32,082 nucleotides of DNA, taken from assembly GCA_030616165.1 (NCBI GenBank), contig JAUWXV010000011.1, positions 1 through 32,082 of the forward strand, given 5' to 3'. The DNA comes from a bacterium. Lineage in GTDB: Bacteria > SM23-31 > JAUVVT01. Every line of letters starts with the position of its first letter. Position 1 is the stretch's first letter. Under the pieces are notes generated by a model that saw only the letters and a program-made list of their open reading frames with translations, did not search any database and was not told where the DNA came from. The position numbers and the translations under genes are program-made. Positions 1 to 8,747 of the stretch are shown here, piece by piece.

Positions 1-649
1 CATACTTACTAACATATTCTTTATCTTTTTTGAGTTTGCTTCTTTCTGTAACCTTTCTGCCTTCTTTCGATAATTTCCTGGGTTGCTCCTTAATTTTGGG
101 TTTTCCCTTTTTAAATCTTTCTTCAATTACTTCTTCTAATAATTTAGATTCATCTACTATTTCAGGCTTATGCTTCTTTTTTTCGGGTTTCTCTTCAACT
201 ATCTCTTCTATTTCAGGTTTTTTAACAATTTCCTGAACTTCTGGTATCTTTTCTTCCACAACCTCTTGAGGTTTTACAATTTTTACTTTTTCCTCAATAC
301 GTCCTTCAATAATTTCAACTTTTATAACTTTATCTTTACTCTTTAGCTCCTTATATTCGACTGGAATTTCTATAACCCTCTTTTCAACAATCTCATCTTT
401 TCCCTTGAGTTTATGTTTTTTTATCTTATACTCAAATTTCTTTTCTGCACTTATCTTTTCTGGAAGGAATTTTACCATAATTTCATTATACATCTTCTCA
501 TCTATTCTAGTCATAATATTTATTTTTTTGACATGATAATTTCTCTTCTTCAGATAGTCAAGGAGTTCCCCACTCGCTATATTCAGTTCTTTAGCAACTT
601 GATATACTCTTCTTGGTTTTTCCAGTTCTTCTATTTTATTTTTATTCAT
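1..649 (-). CDS. infB: Translation initiation factor IF-2, N-terminal part (cut by window edge)
   Basis: IF-2 brings initiator tRNA to the 30S subunit and promotes subunit joining. Only the first 216 codons are here, and the frame is open to the left edge, so the GTPase domains lie outside. The protein starts MNKNKIEELEKPRRVYQVAK, which matches the small IF2_N helical domain (residues 1 to about 55, with the 'VYQVAKELNI..GELLDYLKKRNYHVK' pattern). A long, highly charged Lys/Glu-rich linker follows, as usual for IF-2. The ATG overlaps the end of nusA by 8 bases, and GGAAG inside the last nusA codons serves as ribosome binding site, indicating translational coupling. It is the last visible gene of rimP-nusA-infB. 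The identification rests on the N-terminal domain plus gene order. Confidence 0.9.
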   Translation of the reverse strand, partial: MNKNKIEELEKPRRVYQVAKELNIASGELLDYLKKRNYHVKKINIMTRIDEKMYNEIMVKFLPEKISAEKKFEYKIKKHKLKGKDEIVEKRVIEIPVEYKELKSKDKVIKVEIIEGRIEEKVKIVKPQEVVEEKIPEVQEIVKKPEIEEIVEEKPEKKKHKPEIVDESKLLEEVIEERFKKGKPKIKEQPRKLSKEGRKVTERSKLKKDKEYVSKY

Positions 650-1871
650 AAAAACTTCCCAATAATTCTATTATTTTTCCCGCTTTTTTATCTCCAATAC
701 CTGGAATCTTCATCAGGGCTTCCTTTCCAGCATCAAGAACCTTCTCAGCAGTATCAAAGCCATGCTCAATTAGTTTCTTTTTTGCTGACGAAGAGAGTTT
801 ATCAATCATCTTTATAGCAATTTTTTCTTCCTCTTTTTTAACCAAATCTGACTGCTTAATAGTTTCAATTTTATATCCTGTCAAATCAGAAGCGAGCCTT
901 ATATTCTGTCCTCCTTTTCCGATAGCAAGTGAAATCTGATCATCAGGAATAATAGCACTGACCGTTTTTCCTTCCTTATTTACAGATACACTTATCGGTT
1001 TCGATGGGCTTAACGCCTGTGAAATAAAAACTTCTGGCTCTTCGCTCCAATTTATTATATCAATCTTTTCATTATTAAGTTCTTTCACAATAGATTGAAT
1101 TCTAATGCCCTTCATCCCCACACACGCTCCAACGGGGTCAATTCTTTTGTCATTGGATATAACTGCTACTTTTGCTCTATCCCCTGCCTCTCTTGAAACA
1201 GCCTTTATCTCAATAATTCCATCATAAATCTCGGGAACTTCGATTTCAAATAACCTGATTAGAAATTTTGGATCTACCCTTGATGCAATTATTTCAGGTC
1301 CTCTCGGAGTCCTAACAACATCTTTAATTATTGCCCGAACACTGTCCCCTCTACGATACCTCTCATTATAAATCTGCTCTTTTTTCGGAAGTATTATTTC
1401 TGCTTTATCAATATTTATAAACATTTCATCCCTATTGATCTGATTAATATCTCCAATAACAATTTCTCCTATTCTATTCTTAAACTCCTCATATATAACC
1501 TCCTTCTCTGCTTCCTTTATTTTCTGAGTCAAATTCTGCTTCGCAGAGATAATCAACCTCCTTCCAAAACGCTCAGGATTGATTATCTCGACAAACATTT
1601 CGCCAATCTCGAGATCGGGTTCAACTTTTCGCGCCGCCGCAATATCAATCTCTGTATTCGGATTTTCAACCTTTTCTGCAATCAATTTAGACCTGTAAAT
1701 TTCTATCTCTCCTTTATCCATATTAACTATCACATCAAAGTTTTCAGTTGTCCCGAACTTCTTTTTTATCATAAGATAAAATATATTTTCTATTATATCA
1801 ACAAGGTATTCTTTATCTATATTTTTCTCTCTGGCAATCTCTTTAAAAGCCTCGATTATCTCTTGATTCAT
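642..1871 (-). CDS. nusA: Transcription termination/antitermination factor NusA
   Basis: NusA binds RNA polymerase and nascent RNA, modulating pausing, termination and antitermination. The 409 residues show an N-terminal polymerase-binding domain (about 1-125), an S1 domain (about 134-198), two KH domains (VGMKG at 251-255; IGKGG at 317-321) and a C-terminal helix-hairpin-helix segment (IPGIGDKKAGKI, about 389-400). The long acidic repeats of E. coli NusA are absent; one short HhH tail replaces them, which is common outside Proteobacteria. It sits 79 bases after rimP and overlaps infB by 8 bases, giving the conserved rimP-nusA-infB operon. The ATG at 1871 is in the expected place for the family (MNQEIIEAFKEIAREK). 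Confidence 0.96.
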   Translation of the reverse strand: MNQEIIEAFKEIAREKNIDKEYLVDIIENIFYLMIKKKFGTTENFDVIVNMDKGEIEIYRSKLIAEKVENPNTEIDIAAARKVEPDLEIGEMFVEIINPERFGRRLIISAKQNLTQKIKEAEKEVIYEEFKNRIGEIVIGDINQINRDEMFINIDKAEIILPKKEQIYNERYRRGDSVRAIIKDVVRTPRGPEIIASRVDPKFLIRLFEIEVPEIYDGIIEIKAVSREAGDRAKVAVISNDKRIDPVGACVGMKGIRIQSIVKELNNEKIDIINWSEEPEVFISQALSPSKPISVSVNKEGKTVSAIIPDDQISLAIGKGGQNIRLASDLTGYKIETIKQSDLVKKEEEKIAIKMIDKLSSSAKKKLIEHGFDTAEKVLDAGKEALMKIPGIGDKKAGKIIELLGSFYE

Positions 1872-1950
1872 ATCAAAAAATCCCCAAATTTTATCACAAT
1901 TCTATATATTTTTTTTATAATTTTATCCTCTCATTAGGTTTAATCTCTAA

Positions 1951-2403
1951 CTACCAGGGTAATTTTATTTTCCCTTTATTAATATTTGAAAAAGGTATTG
2001 AAAAAGATTCATTTTTATCATTAATAATGAATAATTCATCATCCGCGCTTGCAATTTTCCCCTCGATTTTTTTAAAATCTGATTCAACCTTATACTCAAG
2101 TATAATATCTTTTCCAACATTTCTCTGAAAATCTTTCTTTGTAGTAAGAGACCTATCCAACCCAGGAGATGAAACTTCCAATCTATAATTCCCTGAGAAT
2201 AAATCTTTTCTGAAAATTAACTCAGAAATTGAACGGCTTACTTCACTGCATTCATTTATATTTATTCCGCCGTCTCTATCAACAAACAATCTAATCATAC
2301 CCGCCTTACCAGTTACATTTAATTGTATATCTACCAAATCAAAACCCATCTTTTGAACCTCATCCTCAAAAATCTTTCTGATTTCTTCTTTGGAGTAATT
2401 CAT
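1951..2403 (-). CDS. rimP: Ribosome maturation factor RimP
   Basis: RimP assists maturation of the 30S subunit. The 150-residue length is normal for the family. The protein has the two-domain layout: an alpha/beta N-terminal domain with 'MGFDLVDIQL' and 'RLFVDRDGGININECSEVSRSISE', ending in the RimP signature 'YRLEVSSPGLDRSL' (about residues 73-86), then a C-terminal SH3-like domain ending in 'INKGKIKLPW'. It is the first gene of the rimP-nusA-infB operon. No clear Shine-Dalgarno precedes the ATG at 2403. A strong hairpin lies 37 bases upstream (2445-2465) and separates it from the kinase gene. Confidence 0.95.
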   Translation of the reverse strand: MNYSKEEIRKIFEDEVQKMGFDLVDIQLNVTGKAGMIRLFVDRDGGININECSEVSRSISELIFRKDLFSGNYRLEVSSPGLDRSLTTKKDFQRNVGKDIILEYKVESDFKKIEGKIASADDELFIINDKNESFSIPFSNINKGKIKLPW

Positions 2404-2439
2404 TTATTTATAATAACTAAATTACAAGAATAAACATAA

Positions 2440-2465
2440 CAAAAAAGTGGGTTAAAAACCCACTT
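2440..2465 (-). terminator. Rho-independent terminator after the PfkB kinase gene
   Basis: Perfect 9-bp inverted repeat AAGTGGGTT / AACCCACTT (2445-2453 and 2457-2465) with a 3-base loop. Read on the minus strand it is followed by a run of six T. It lies 95 bases after the kinase stop and 37 bases before rimP, so it would end the sugar-use transcripts before the translation operon. Because a promoter-like site lies just upstream of it (2474-2502), it could instead form the very 5' end of the rimP leader. Confidence 0.75.
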
Positions 2466-2473
2466 ACTTTTAA

Positions 2474-2502
2474 AATATAATAACTTTTTATTTCTAAAGC
2501 AA
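2474..2502 (-). promoter_or_regulatory. Possible sigma70-type promoter for rimP-nusA-infB
   Basis: On the minus strand, TTGCTT (2497-2502) and TATATT (2474-2479) are separated by 17 bases. The -10 matches the consensus in five of six bases, the -35 in only three. Predicted initiation would fall near 2467, at the edge of the hairpin, so the hairpin would be the first structure in the rimP leader. AT-rich sequence makes chance matches likely. Confidence 0.3.
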
Positions 2503-2559
2503 GAAAAAATTCAATTAAACTATTTTATTAAGAATATTTTGTAACTTTAATTTATTTCT

Positions 2560-3498
2560 TCAAATACCCGCTAATTCCAAAGCCTCTCTCAGTGTAGGAG
2601 CCCCTTCCATAGGACCGAAACGTGCTACATCCAAAGCACCAACAGCATTAGCGAACCTCCCGCTTTTCTCCCACTCCCAACCTTGAATCCTGGCGTAAAC
2701 AAGACCAGCAGCAAAAGAATCACCAGCCCCGGTAGGATCAACTTCATCAACTGTAAAACCGGGTATATCAATTATTCTGTTTTTAACATAAATCTTGCAC
2801 CCCTTTGCCCCGCGTTTCAATACGATAACTTCGATACCTCTACTTTTTAATTCCAGACATGCCTCATTTTCATTTTCTATTCCTGCTAACGAGCATGCCT
2901 CCTTTTCACTGGGAAGTAAGATATCTGTTCTTTTGAGAACAGGTTCACATACTGCTCTTATTCTTTTTATATCTGCTAATTCAGGTCTTATATTAGGGTC
3001 AAAACATACTTTTGTCCCCATTGCTTTAGCGATTTGAACTGCCTTATATCCAGATTGCCTGCACATTTCATTTGCGGTAATTGTAGAGCCTGTGATATGC
3101 AACCATTCTACCCCTTTAAATATTTCGTGCTTAATCTGGGATTCTCTTATATTTCCACTTGCTGCTTTATTAAAATGAAATATAAATTCTCTGCTTCCAT
3201 CTTTTCTGTAAGCTATAAATGCTGCACCTGTAGTGTAATCCTTTGATATACTTATATTTGATATATCAACACCACTCTCTTTGAAACGGTTCAATATCAA
3301 CTCTCCAAATCCATCATTCCCAACTGTCCCTATAAAAGAACATTCTATTCCCAGTTTCGCAATAGCGTTAATAAATATTCCAGGGGCTCCACTCGGAAAA
3401 GGACCCAAAAATCTCCCGGAAATATTTAATGGCACACCCACTTCATCCCGCATTATTTCAACCAATAATTCTCCTAAAGAAATTACTTTAAATCCCAT
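2560..3498 (-). CDS. PfkB-family carbohydrate kinase (fructokinase-like)
   Basis: Cytoplasmic sugar kinase of the ribokinase/PfkB family, transferring phosphate from ATP to a sugar or sugar derivative. The 312-residue length is typical. The first signature appears as GTVGNDGFGE (57-66) after the 'FPSGAPG' substrate-lid region (35-41); FDPNIRP (167-173) is in the usual place. The ATP-site signature DPTGAGD (254-260) supplies the catalytic base Asp260. The exact sugar cannot be read from sequence. It is the last gene in a row with an L-fucose-isomerase-like protein, a sodium/solute symporter and an exported amidohydrolase, all on the minus strand, and is followed by a terminator. Fructose, 2-keto-3-deoxygluconate or another keto sugar are possible substrates. 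The SD before the ATG is weak. Confidence 0.88.
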   Translation of the reverse strand: MGFKVISLGELLVEIMRDEVGVPLNISGRFLGPFPSGAPGIFINAIAKLGIECSFIGTVGNDGFGELILNRFKESGVDISNISISKDYTTGAAFIAYRKDGSREFIFHFNKAASGNIRESQIKHEIFKGVEWLHITGSTITANEMCRQSGYKAVQIAKAMGTKVCFDPNIRPELADIKRIRAVCEPVLKRTDILLPSEKEACSLAGIENENEACLELKSRGIEVIVLKRGAKGCKIYVKNRIIDIPGFTVDEVDPTGAGDSFAAGLVYARIQGWEWEKSGRFANAVGALDVARFGPMEGAPTLREALELAGI

Positions 3499-3585
3499 AA
3501 GTTATTTATCCAATTTATATAAAAATAACAAAACTTTGCTAAATTTAAAATAGTAAATTTTTCCATAACTACTACAAAACTGTAA

Positions 3586-3690
3586 TGCTGAATTTATTTC
3601 AGCATCTAAATAATTAATAAACAATAGATTCCGAAGTTCCCGAACCCTGTGCTGAACTTGATTCAGTATTGTTTCAGGATCGGAATGACA
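3586..3690. repeat. Intergenic palindromic repeat, TGTCATT family (copy 1), plus a small hairpin
   Basis: The 383-base gap between the PfkB kinase and the amidohydrolase holds a short hairpin TGCTGAA-N5-TTCAGCA (3586-3604) and, at 3627-3690, a repeat running from AGATTCCGAA to CGGAATGACA. The outer ends are inverted copies (ATTCCGA / TCGGAAT) and the interior holds TGCTGAACTTGATTCAG-type self-complementary sequence. The end GGAATGACA is the complement of TGTCATTCC, seen at 30092, so I place both in one family. An open frame of 65 codons crosses it but has no coding character. The remainder (3691-3881) is plain AT-rich sequence. Confidence 0.6.
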
Positions 3691-3881
3691 GGTACTCAAA
3701 TTTCACTTAATATTTTCTTAAAAATCCAACAAAACTGCAAAATGTGTTGAGATTTTCAGAATTTGCCAAAATTTCGTAAAAACAAAATATTTCATTTGTT
3801 TTATTAGTTTAAATAAAAGCGAATAACCTACTATATTACAAGTATTTAGAATTTTTAAAACGAAAGTTTTTAATAACAGAA

Positions 3882-5009
3882 CTATAAAATACCCGGAATT
3901 AACTTTTTTGCATTAAGATAATATACCTTTTCAAGCACATCATCAGGAAGATAAAGCCCATAAACTCTCCATCTTGCCTGGTAATGGTGGCTTTTTGTTA
4001 TATCAAAGTATTCGTCATCAGTTTCGAGAAAACGCCAGAAAAGGCGGTACATTTCTGCATTTATAGGACCAGCATCACATCCGTCTGTTCCAAACATTAC
4101 CCTATCCGAATATTTGATAATGAATTTCCTTGATGAATATGGCTGTCTTCCGAGTTCGCTGAGTCTTGCATCCACATCCACATAAAAATTGGGATATTTA
4201 TCTAACCATTCTGCAACCTTTTGAAGATTTTCAGGATAATTGCCCATATGCGCTCCGATAAAAATTGTGTTTTTGTGCTTTGCAATGACGTTATTTCTCT
4301 GTTCAAGAAGTTCATCATGAGAATAATATTCAGGTTTATTAAACATCCAATCCGGATGGTCCATAAGTTCTTCCAGGCGCTCATTAAATCCATCAAGCGG
4401 AGTAAAAAATGCATCCGGGTCAGCGGTATGTATTTCCACAGGAATGCCAAGCTCACCACATTTTGCCCAGACCGCATCCATCTTTGGAGTATCAATTCGG
4501 AGATAATTTCCATTTGCTTCTTTAATTCTCAGTCCAAGAGACTTGGAGATTTTTAATCCCTGTGCACCTTTTTTTACCGCTTCTTCAAGTTGATTTGCTG
4601 AATATTCTGAAAAATCAGGTTCGTTAAGCTTGGTCCAATCAATCCTTGCATATACAATAAATCTATCCGGATATGGTTCTTTCAGCACTTTCAGATGTTT
4701 ATCCAGAGTTTCACCATAACCACCGTCAAGGTCAACGACCGCTTTAACATTGCATTCATCCATAATTTTAACATATTCAGAAATATCGGTCTCAGAATCA
4801 ACAATCCTCCTCAGATGATTATGAACATCTATGGCTGGATATTTGGCTTTCTGAACATTTGTCACCTTTGTTGCAAGCATCGGCTTCGGTTGAAAATTAA
4901 CCAACCGAATATCTTTTATACTCTCTTCCTTTGCACAATAAAATACCAACAAAAATATAAATCCAATAGTAGCCAGAAATAAAGCATTTTTAAAGTTTAA
5001 AATTCTCAT
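3882..5009 (-). CDS. Exported amidohydrolase-2 family metal-dependent hydrolase, probable lipoprotein
   Basis: TIM-barrel metallo-hydrolase of the amidohydrolase_2 (COG2159-like) group. Metal ligands are visible: HNH (His63, His65) on strand 1, a His in 'PVEIHTADP', a His in 'FIGAHMGNYPENL' and the catalytic Asp in 'VMFGTDGCD'. The N-terminus has a basic start and a hydrophobic stretch (about residues 10-24) ending at Cys25 ('LVFYC'), a loose lipobox, so the protein is probably anchored outside the inner membrane. GGGAGGGG sits 5 bases before the ATG. Family members act as lactonases, decarboxylases or amidases; the substrate is unknown. It lies between a sodium/solute symporter and a sugar kinase; an extracytoplasmic sugar-lactone or ester hydrolase feeding the symporter is one reading, not shown by sequence. 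Confidence 0.85.
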   Translation of the reverse strand: MRILNFKNALFLATIGFIFLLVFYCAKEESIKDIRLVNFQPKPMLATKVTNVQKAKYPAIDVHNHLRRIVDSETDISEYVKIMDECNVKAVVDLDGGYGETLDKHLKVLKEPYPDRFIVYARIDWTKLNEPDFSEYSANQLEEAVKKGAQGLKISKSLGLRIKEANGNYLRIDTPKMDAVWAKCGELGIPVEIHTADPDAFFTPLDGFNERLEELMDHPDWMFNKPEYYSHDELLEQRNNVIAKHKNTIFIGAHMGNYPENLQKVAEWLDKYPNFYVDVDARLSELGRQPYSSRKFIIKYSDRVMFGTDGCDAGPINAEMYRLFWRFLETDDEYFDITKSHHYQARWRVYGLYLPDDVLEKVYYLNAKKLIPGIL

Positions 5010-5190
5010 TTTTACCCCTCCCTTTTTAAATTATTTAATTATCTTTGAAAACTCCACAATAAGGAAATTTTTAAATTTAACATTAAGTCTTTCAAAAAGA
5101 CTTTTAATGGTTATTATTTCTTTATTTTTTTCACATAATCATAAATAGTATAATCAAATTTTAATATATATTTTCCCTTTTTCAGAAAAT

Positions 5191-6852
5191 TCATTCAAAA
5201 TATAATCTTGTAAAACACCCTACAAAATAAATAATCATCCCTAAAATTCCAACAAGTGAAGCATTTACAATATTCATGCTCCCCATAATAACAGCAATAA
5301 CAAACATTATTAACCCGGTTAAAATAAGTCCAATGCAGAATCTTCCCCAGAAAGAAACCGGAATAATATGAAAAACTTCTTTTGTTTGAATTTCCTCTTC
5401 ACTCACTTTTTTTGCCTTCCATACTTCTCTTATTTTTTCCTCTGGGGTTGGTGCTGTCAATAAACTTACAATGGGACATATTATAAGAGAAGCAATTGTG
5501 GTAACAAATGTCACAATTGCAAAATCATATCCTACCTTCAAATCAAAAACCAGAAACGCTATTAGTCCCGATAATGCACCTCCGAGATATCCAAATAATG
5601 CTCCCTGCCACGTCGCTCTTTTCCATAAAAATCCGTAAATAATAAGGACTACAAAAAGAGGCATGTCAAGAAAACTCATAATAAAGAGCCAGGCATCCAC
5701 TGCACTCTGAAAATAAAACTTAACAAAGAAAGCAAATATAATCATTAATATCCCGGCTAAAATGGTCATCATTCTAACAGTAATAAGGATGTCACTTTTA
5801 GTTGCCTTTGTTCTTAAAAAATTCTTATAAATATCAACTGTAAATAGTGTTGCAATGGCATTAATATTTGATGCTATAGTTGACAATTCAGAAGCCATAA
5901 ATCCCACTACAATCATCCCCAGAATTATATGAGGAAGAACATTAGTATAAAGTATAGGAATAACTGCATCTACCGCATCAATTCCGGGATATAATACTCT
6001 TGCAGCAAGACCAGGGAAAAACATCAAAAGATTAAATGGTGTTAAAATAATTCCCGCTAATACTAATCCTTTTGCTGCAGTTTTTATATTTTTTGCACTA
6101 AAAACCATTTGAAGCATACCCTGGTCGGTTGACGCCCATTCGAATCCTATAAGCCAAATAGCAAGTATAAACTTCCAGTCGAATTTCCCAATCGATGGAA
6201 TAAAATTCAAATGTCCGTCTGGCAGTTGTCTCACCATTTCCGGAAACCACCCGACTGCCGACATAACTATCGGAACCACTATTAAAGAACCACCAAGCAT
6301 TAGTATGAACTGGGTCGTATTGGTTAAAGAAACCGACCACATTCCACCTAAAAATGTATAAGTAACTGCTATTACAGCCAATAAAAGTATCCAGAATGAA
6401 TAAGAATGAAAACCTGTAACCTGTTCAGCAACCACCCCGCCAAGATAAAGAACAATCCCCAGCAATCCGCAGAATCTTATTATCCATATAAAACTTACAA
6501 GAATCCTTACCGCTTTGTTATATCTTTTTTCAATAACCTCTGGTACGGTTCTTATCTTGAGTCTTCTCATAATTGGAATAACAAATAACCCAGAAAAAGC
6601 AAGAGCCATATTACCTGTCCATTCATGCCATATAATCGAAATCCCTTCTTTATAAGCCTGTCCTGCCTCTCCGACAAAGTTATAAAGATACATATTAGTA
6701 ACGGTTAACATTGCTGCAAGGATAAATGGAGTTAACTGCCTTCCCGCTACAAAAAAATCATCAGGCTCTTTTATCCATCGGTAAAAATATGAGCCCACCC
6801 AGAAAATTCCTATAAAAAATGCCGCTACAATTGTATAATCGAAAAAGTTCAT
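5191..6852 (-). CDS. Sodium:solute symporter (SSF family)
   Basis: Inner-membrane secondary transporter coupling Na+ entry to uptake of an organic solute. The 553 residues contain about 13-14 hydrophobic segments and follow the SSF plan: 'DDFFVAGRQLTPFILAAML' after the first segment (TM1 unwound region), 'FLGGMWSVSLTNTTQFILML' (about residues 168-187) and 'WASTDQGMLQMVFSAKN' in mid-protein. The cytoplasmic loop near residue 470 is charged (EEKIREVWKAKK). It lies between the fucose-isomerase-like gene and the amidohydrolase, so uptake of a sugar or sugar acid is plausible, but SSF proteins also move amino acids, organic acids and inositol. The ribosome site is weak (AAAGG close to the ATG). 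Confidence 0.92.
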   Translation of the reverse strand: MNFFDYTIVAAFFIGIFWVGSYFYRWIKEPDDFFVAGRQLTPFILAAMLTVTNMYLYNFVGEAGQAYKEGISIIWHEWTGNMALAFSGLFVIPIMRRLKIRTVPEVIEKRYNKAVRILVSFIWIIRFCGLLGIVLYLGGVVAEQVTGFHSYSFWILLLAVIAVTYTFLGGMWSVSLTNTTQFILMLGGSLIVVPIVMSAVGWFPEMVRQLPDGHLNFIPSIGKFDWKFILAIWLIGFEWASTDQGMLQMVFSAKNIKTAAKGLVLAGIILTPFNLLMFFPGLAARVLYPGIDAVDAVIPILYTNVLPHIILGMIVVGFMASELSTIASNINAIATLFTVDIYKNFLRTKATKSDILITVRMMTILAGILMIIFAFFVKFYFQSAVDAWLFIMSFLDMPLFVVLIIYGFLWKRATWQGALFGYLGGALSGLIAFLVFDLKVGYDFAIVTFVTTIASLIICPIVSLLTAPTPEEKIREVWKAKKVSEEEIQTKEVFHIIPVSFWGRFCIGLILTGLIMFVIAVIMGSMNIVNASLVGILGMIIYFVGCFTRLYFE

Positions 6853-6903
6853 TAACCTTTTTTTCTTTTTAACTTGATAAGAAAGATTTTAGTATTTTTA
6901 TTC

Positions 6904-6997
6904 TGTCATCCCCGCGCAAGTGGGGATCCATATCAAAACTCATAATATTTTACGCCAAAAAAGAAATGGATTCCCCCGAGTACTCGGGGGAATGACA
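6904..6997. repeat. Palindromic repeat, TGTCATT family (copy 2)
   Basis: Bounded by TGTCATCCCC on the left and GGGGGAATGACA on the right. The left half forms a hairpin ATCCCC-N8-GGGGAT; the right half contains the perfect palindrome CCCCCGAGTACTCGGGGG (6973-6990). An inner pair, GGATCCAT / ATGGATTC, adds further pairing. It lies in the 290-base gap between the isomerase-like gene and the symporter, the rest of which is AT-rich with no gene. No T-run follows either arm, so it is not an ordinary terminator. Confidence 0.75.
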
Positions 6998-7142
6998 AAT
7001 AAAACGAAGAAAGACAATTATTAATTTTTTCTTTACATTCCCGAATTTAGGCTATTAACTCAATTTTATAAGTTAATCTGGTAAAAAAATTTTCGAAAAA
7101 CTAAAATTTCGATGATTGTTTACTTTAAAAGAAATATTTATA

Positions 7143-8498
7143 TTAGCTCAAATCGGGAATGATTTTTAATAGTTTGCAGACCTCCATCAGTTTTGGTTTG
7201 AGATTTCCGTAAGCCATATGAATATATTCGCTTCTGAGGTTTTGAATAAATTTATCCATATCAGCATCGAGCCTCACAAAACAATGCGGCCAGAAGGGGT
7301 AACCGCATTCATCCTTTAGTTCCTTCGGAGCGTCATAAGCCTCACCCTCCACAATATGCATATGATACTTTCCGTCAACCCTCGATAACCTCGAAAGTGT
7401 TACCCTTCCCGGTTTTGCAATAAGATTGGTACAAATCCCACTTGCTTTGGCTTCAAGCCTCGGTTGATAATCAAGTTCCACATAATCCTTGCTTTTTGCA
7501 AGCTGTGGTGCTGCAGAACCATCATCTATCAGACGAATAGTTTTTTCTTTCTTATTTATAAGATTGACATCAGCCATAAAAAGCGGTTCATCTGTTAAAA
7601 GGCGCATAATATACATAGTAAGGGCACCATTAGCATCACTCAAACAGGCAGTGGAGAATCCATCATTTCCAAGCCTGCTCTGTCCAAGACAGGCTGAACA
7701 ATAATTGTCACTTAAATCAAATGTGCATTTCACACCGGTAAAATTATACCCCTCTTCTTTAATAATCTTTTTCAATCCAAAATACAGCTTTATAGACCTT
7801 TCCATAATCTCATCAAGTGGAGGAATTTTATTGTAATCTTTTTTTAATTCTTCGTAATAATCCTCTACTTCTCTCTTTGAAACTTTTTCAGCTTCAACCA
7901 CCACAGTATATTGATCTGTAAATCCCACACTTATCCCGAATTCTTTAAGCCACTGATTTGCAGGTACAATGCCTGTATATATTCCCATACCGGGACCACC
8001 AATTGACCCATATCTCGACCTTTTCAAACTGTTTATAACCATCGCAGCGCTCGAATGATTTAAAATTTTATCCATAACTCCATCATCTTCAGGGAATCCA
8101 TAAACTACCTCGTGCTCAATTCCAGACTCATCTAAAGAACCATGAGTTACAGCAAGACCTCCAATTGACCACTTCGCTGGCAGAGGAATTGCCCACAAAA
8201 TCAACGGAAGATTAACTTCTCTTGCAGCCTGAACAATTTGATTTGCCCAATTCCATGTATCAATGAAAATTATTACACAGTCGATATTACTTTCACGAAA
8301 TTTATCAACAGCCCCAAGTGCAGATTGAATAGAAACTATAACCTCAGGGTATTTTATTATCTCTAATCCACTTATTTTTAAAGCATTAACTGCTCTATCT
8401 GTAGTCTCACTTTCAACCCAAGGTCTGCCCAGTTCATCAGATGCCTTGATGTGCGTCGGGCAGGAGACTGACATAAATCCAACTTTAGGTTTATTCAT
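7143..8498 (-). CDS. L-fucose/L-arabinose isomerase-like protein
   Basis: 451 residues with the layout of the L-fucose isomerase superfamily: a Rossmann-like N-terminal domain starting 'KPKVGFMSVSCPTHI', 'IDCVIIFIDTWNWANQIVQAA' (about 74-94), 'LPLILWAIPLPAKWSIGGLA', then a catalytic-domain region with 'CTFDLSDNYCSACLGQSRLG' and 'STACLSDANGALTMYIMRLL', and a C-terminal domain with 'GRVTLSRLSRVDGKYHMHIVEG'. True FucI/AraA enzymes interconvert aldoses and ketoses using Mn2+ bound by Glu, Asp and His. I cannot assign every ligand, so the reaction is inferred from family. It is first in transcription order of the isomerase-symporter-amidohydrolase-kinase row, fitting an isomerise-then-phosphorylate route. 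SD AGGTAAG precedes the ATG. Confidence 0.82.
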   Translation of the reverse strand: MNKPKVGFMSVSCPTHIKASDELGRPWVESETTDRAVNALKISGLEIIKYPEVIVSIQSALGAVDKFRESNIDCVIIFIDTWNWANQIVQAAREVNLPLILWAIPLPAKWSIGGLAVTHGSLDESGIEHEVVYGFPEDDGVMDKILNHSSAAMVINSLKRSRYGSIGGPGMGIYTGIVPANQWLKEFGISVGFTDQYTVVVEAEKVSKREVEDYYEELKKDYNKIPPLDEIMERSIKLYFGLKKIIKEEGYNFTGVKCTFDLSDNYCSACLGQSRLGNDGFSTACLSDANGALTMYIMRLLTDEPLFMADVNLINKKEKTIRLIDDGSAAPQLAKSKDYVELDYQPRLEAKASGICTNLIAKPGRVTLSRLSRVDGKYHMHIVEGEAYDAPKELKDECGYPFWPHCFVRLDADMDKFIQNLRSEYIHMAYGNLKPKLMEVCKLLKIIPDLS

Positions 8499-8747
8499 TT
8501 TTCTTACCTATATAAATAAAATAAAAAATTTTTTAAAATATATAGTATAAAATAATCTTCCTATGAAGAAATTTTAAATTATACTATAAACTTAGTTAAA
8601 TATTAATTATACCAGAAGATTGCAACAGAGTAAAAAATATGACTTTAAATTTGTTATATAAATTATATAAATTAAAAAATATAATAAAAAAGGGGGTATT
8701 AAAAAAGTTAAAATTAAATCGTAATTTATATTGAATAATTTTAAAAA

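Noticed and set aside
413-817. 134-codon plus-strand frame across infB and nusA
   Set aside because: Antisense shadow; the minus-strand genes are certain and the translation is low-complexity Phe/Leu/Ser.
3502-3699. 65-codon minus-strand frame between the kinase and amidohydrolase genes
   Set aside because: It covers a dispersed repeat and shows no family or ribosome site.
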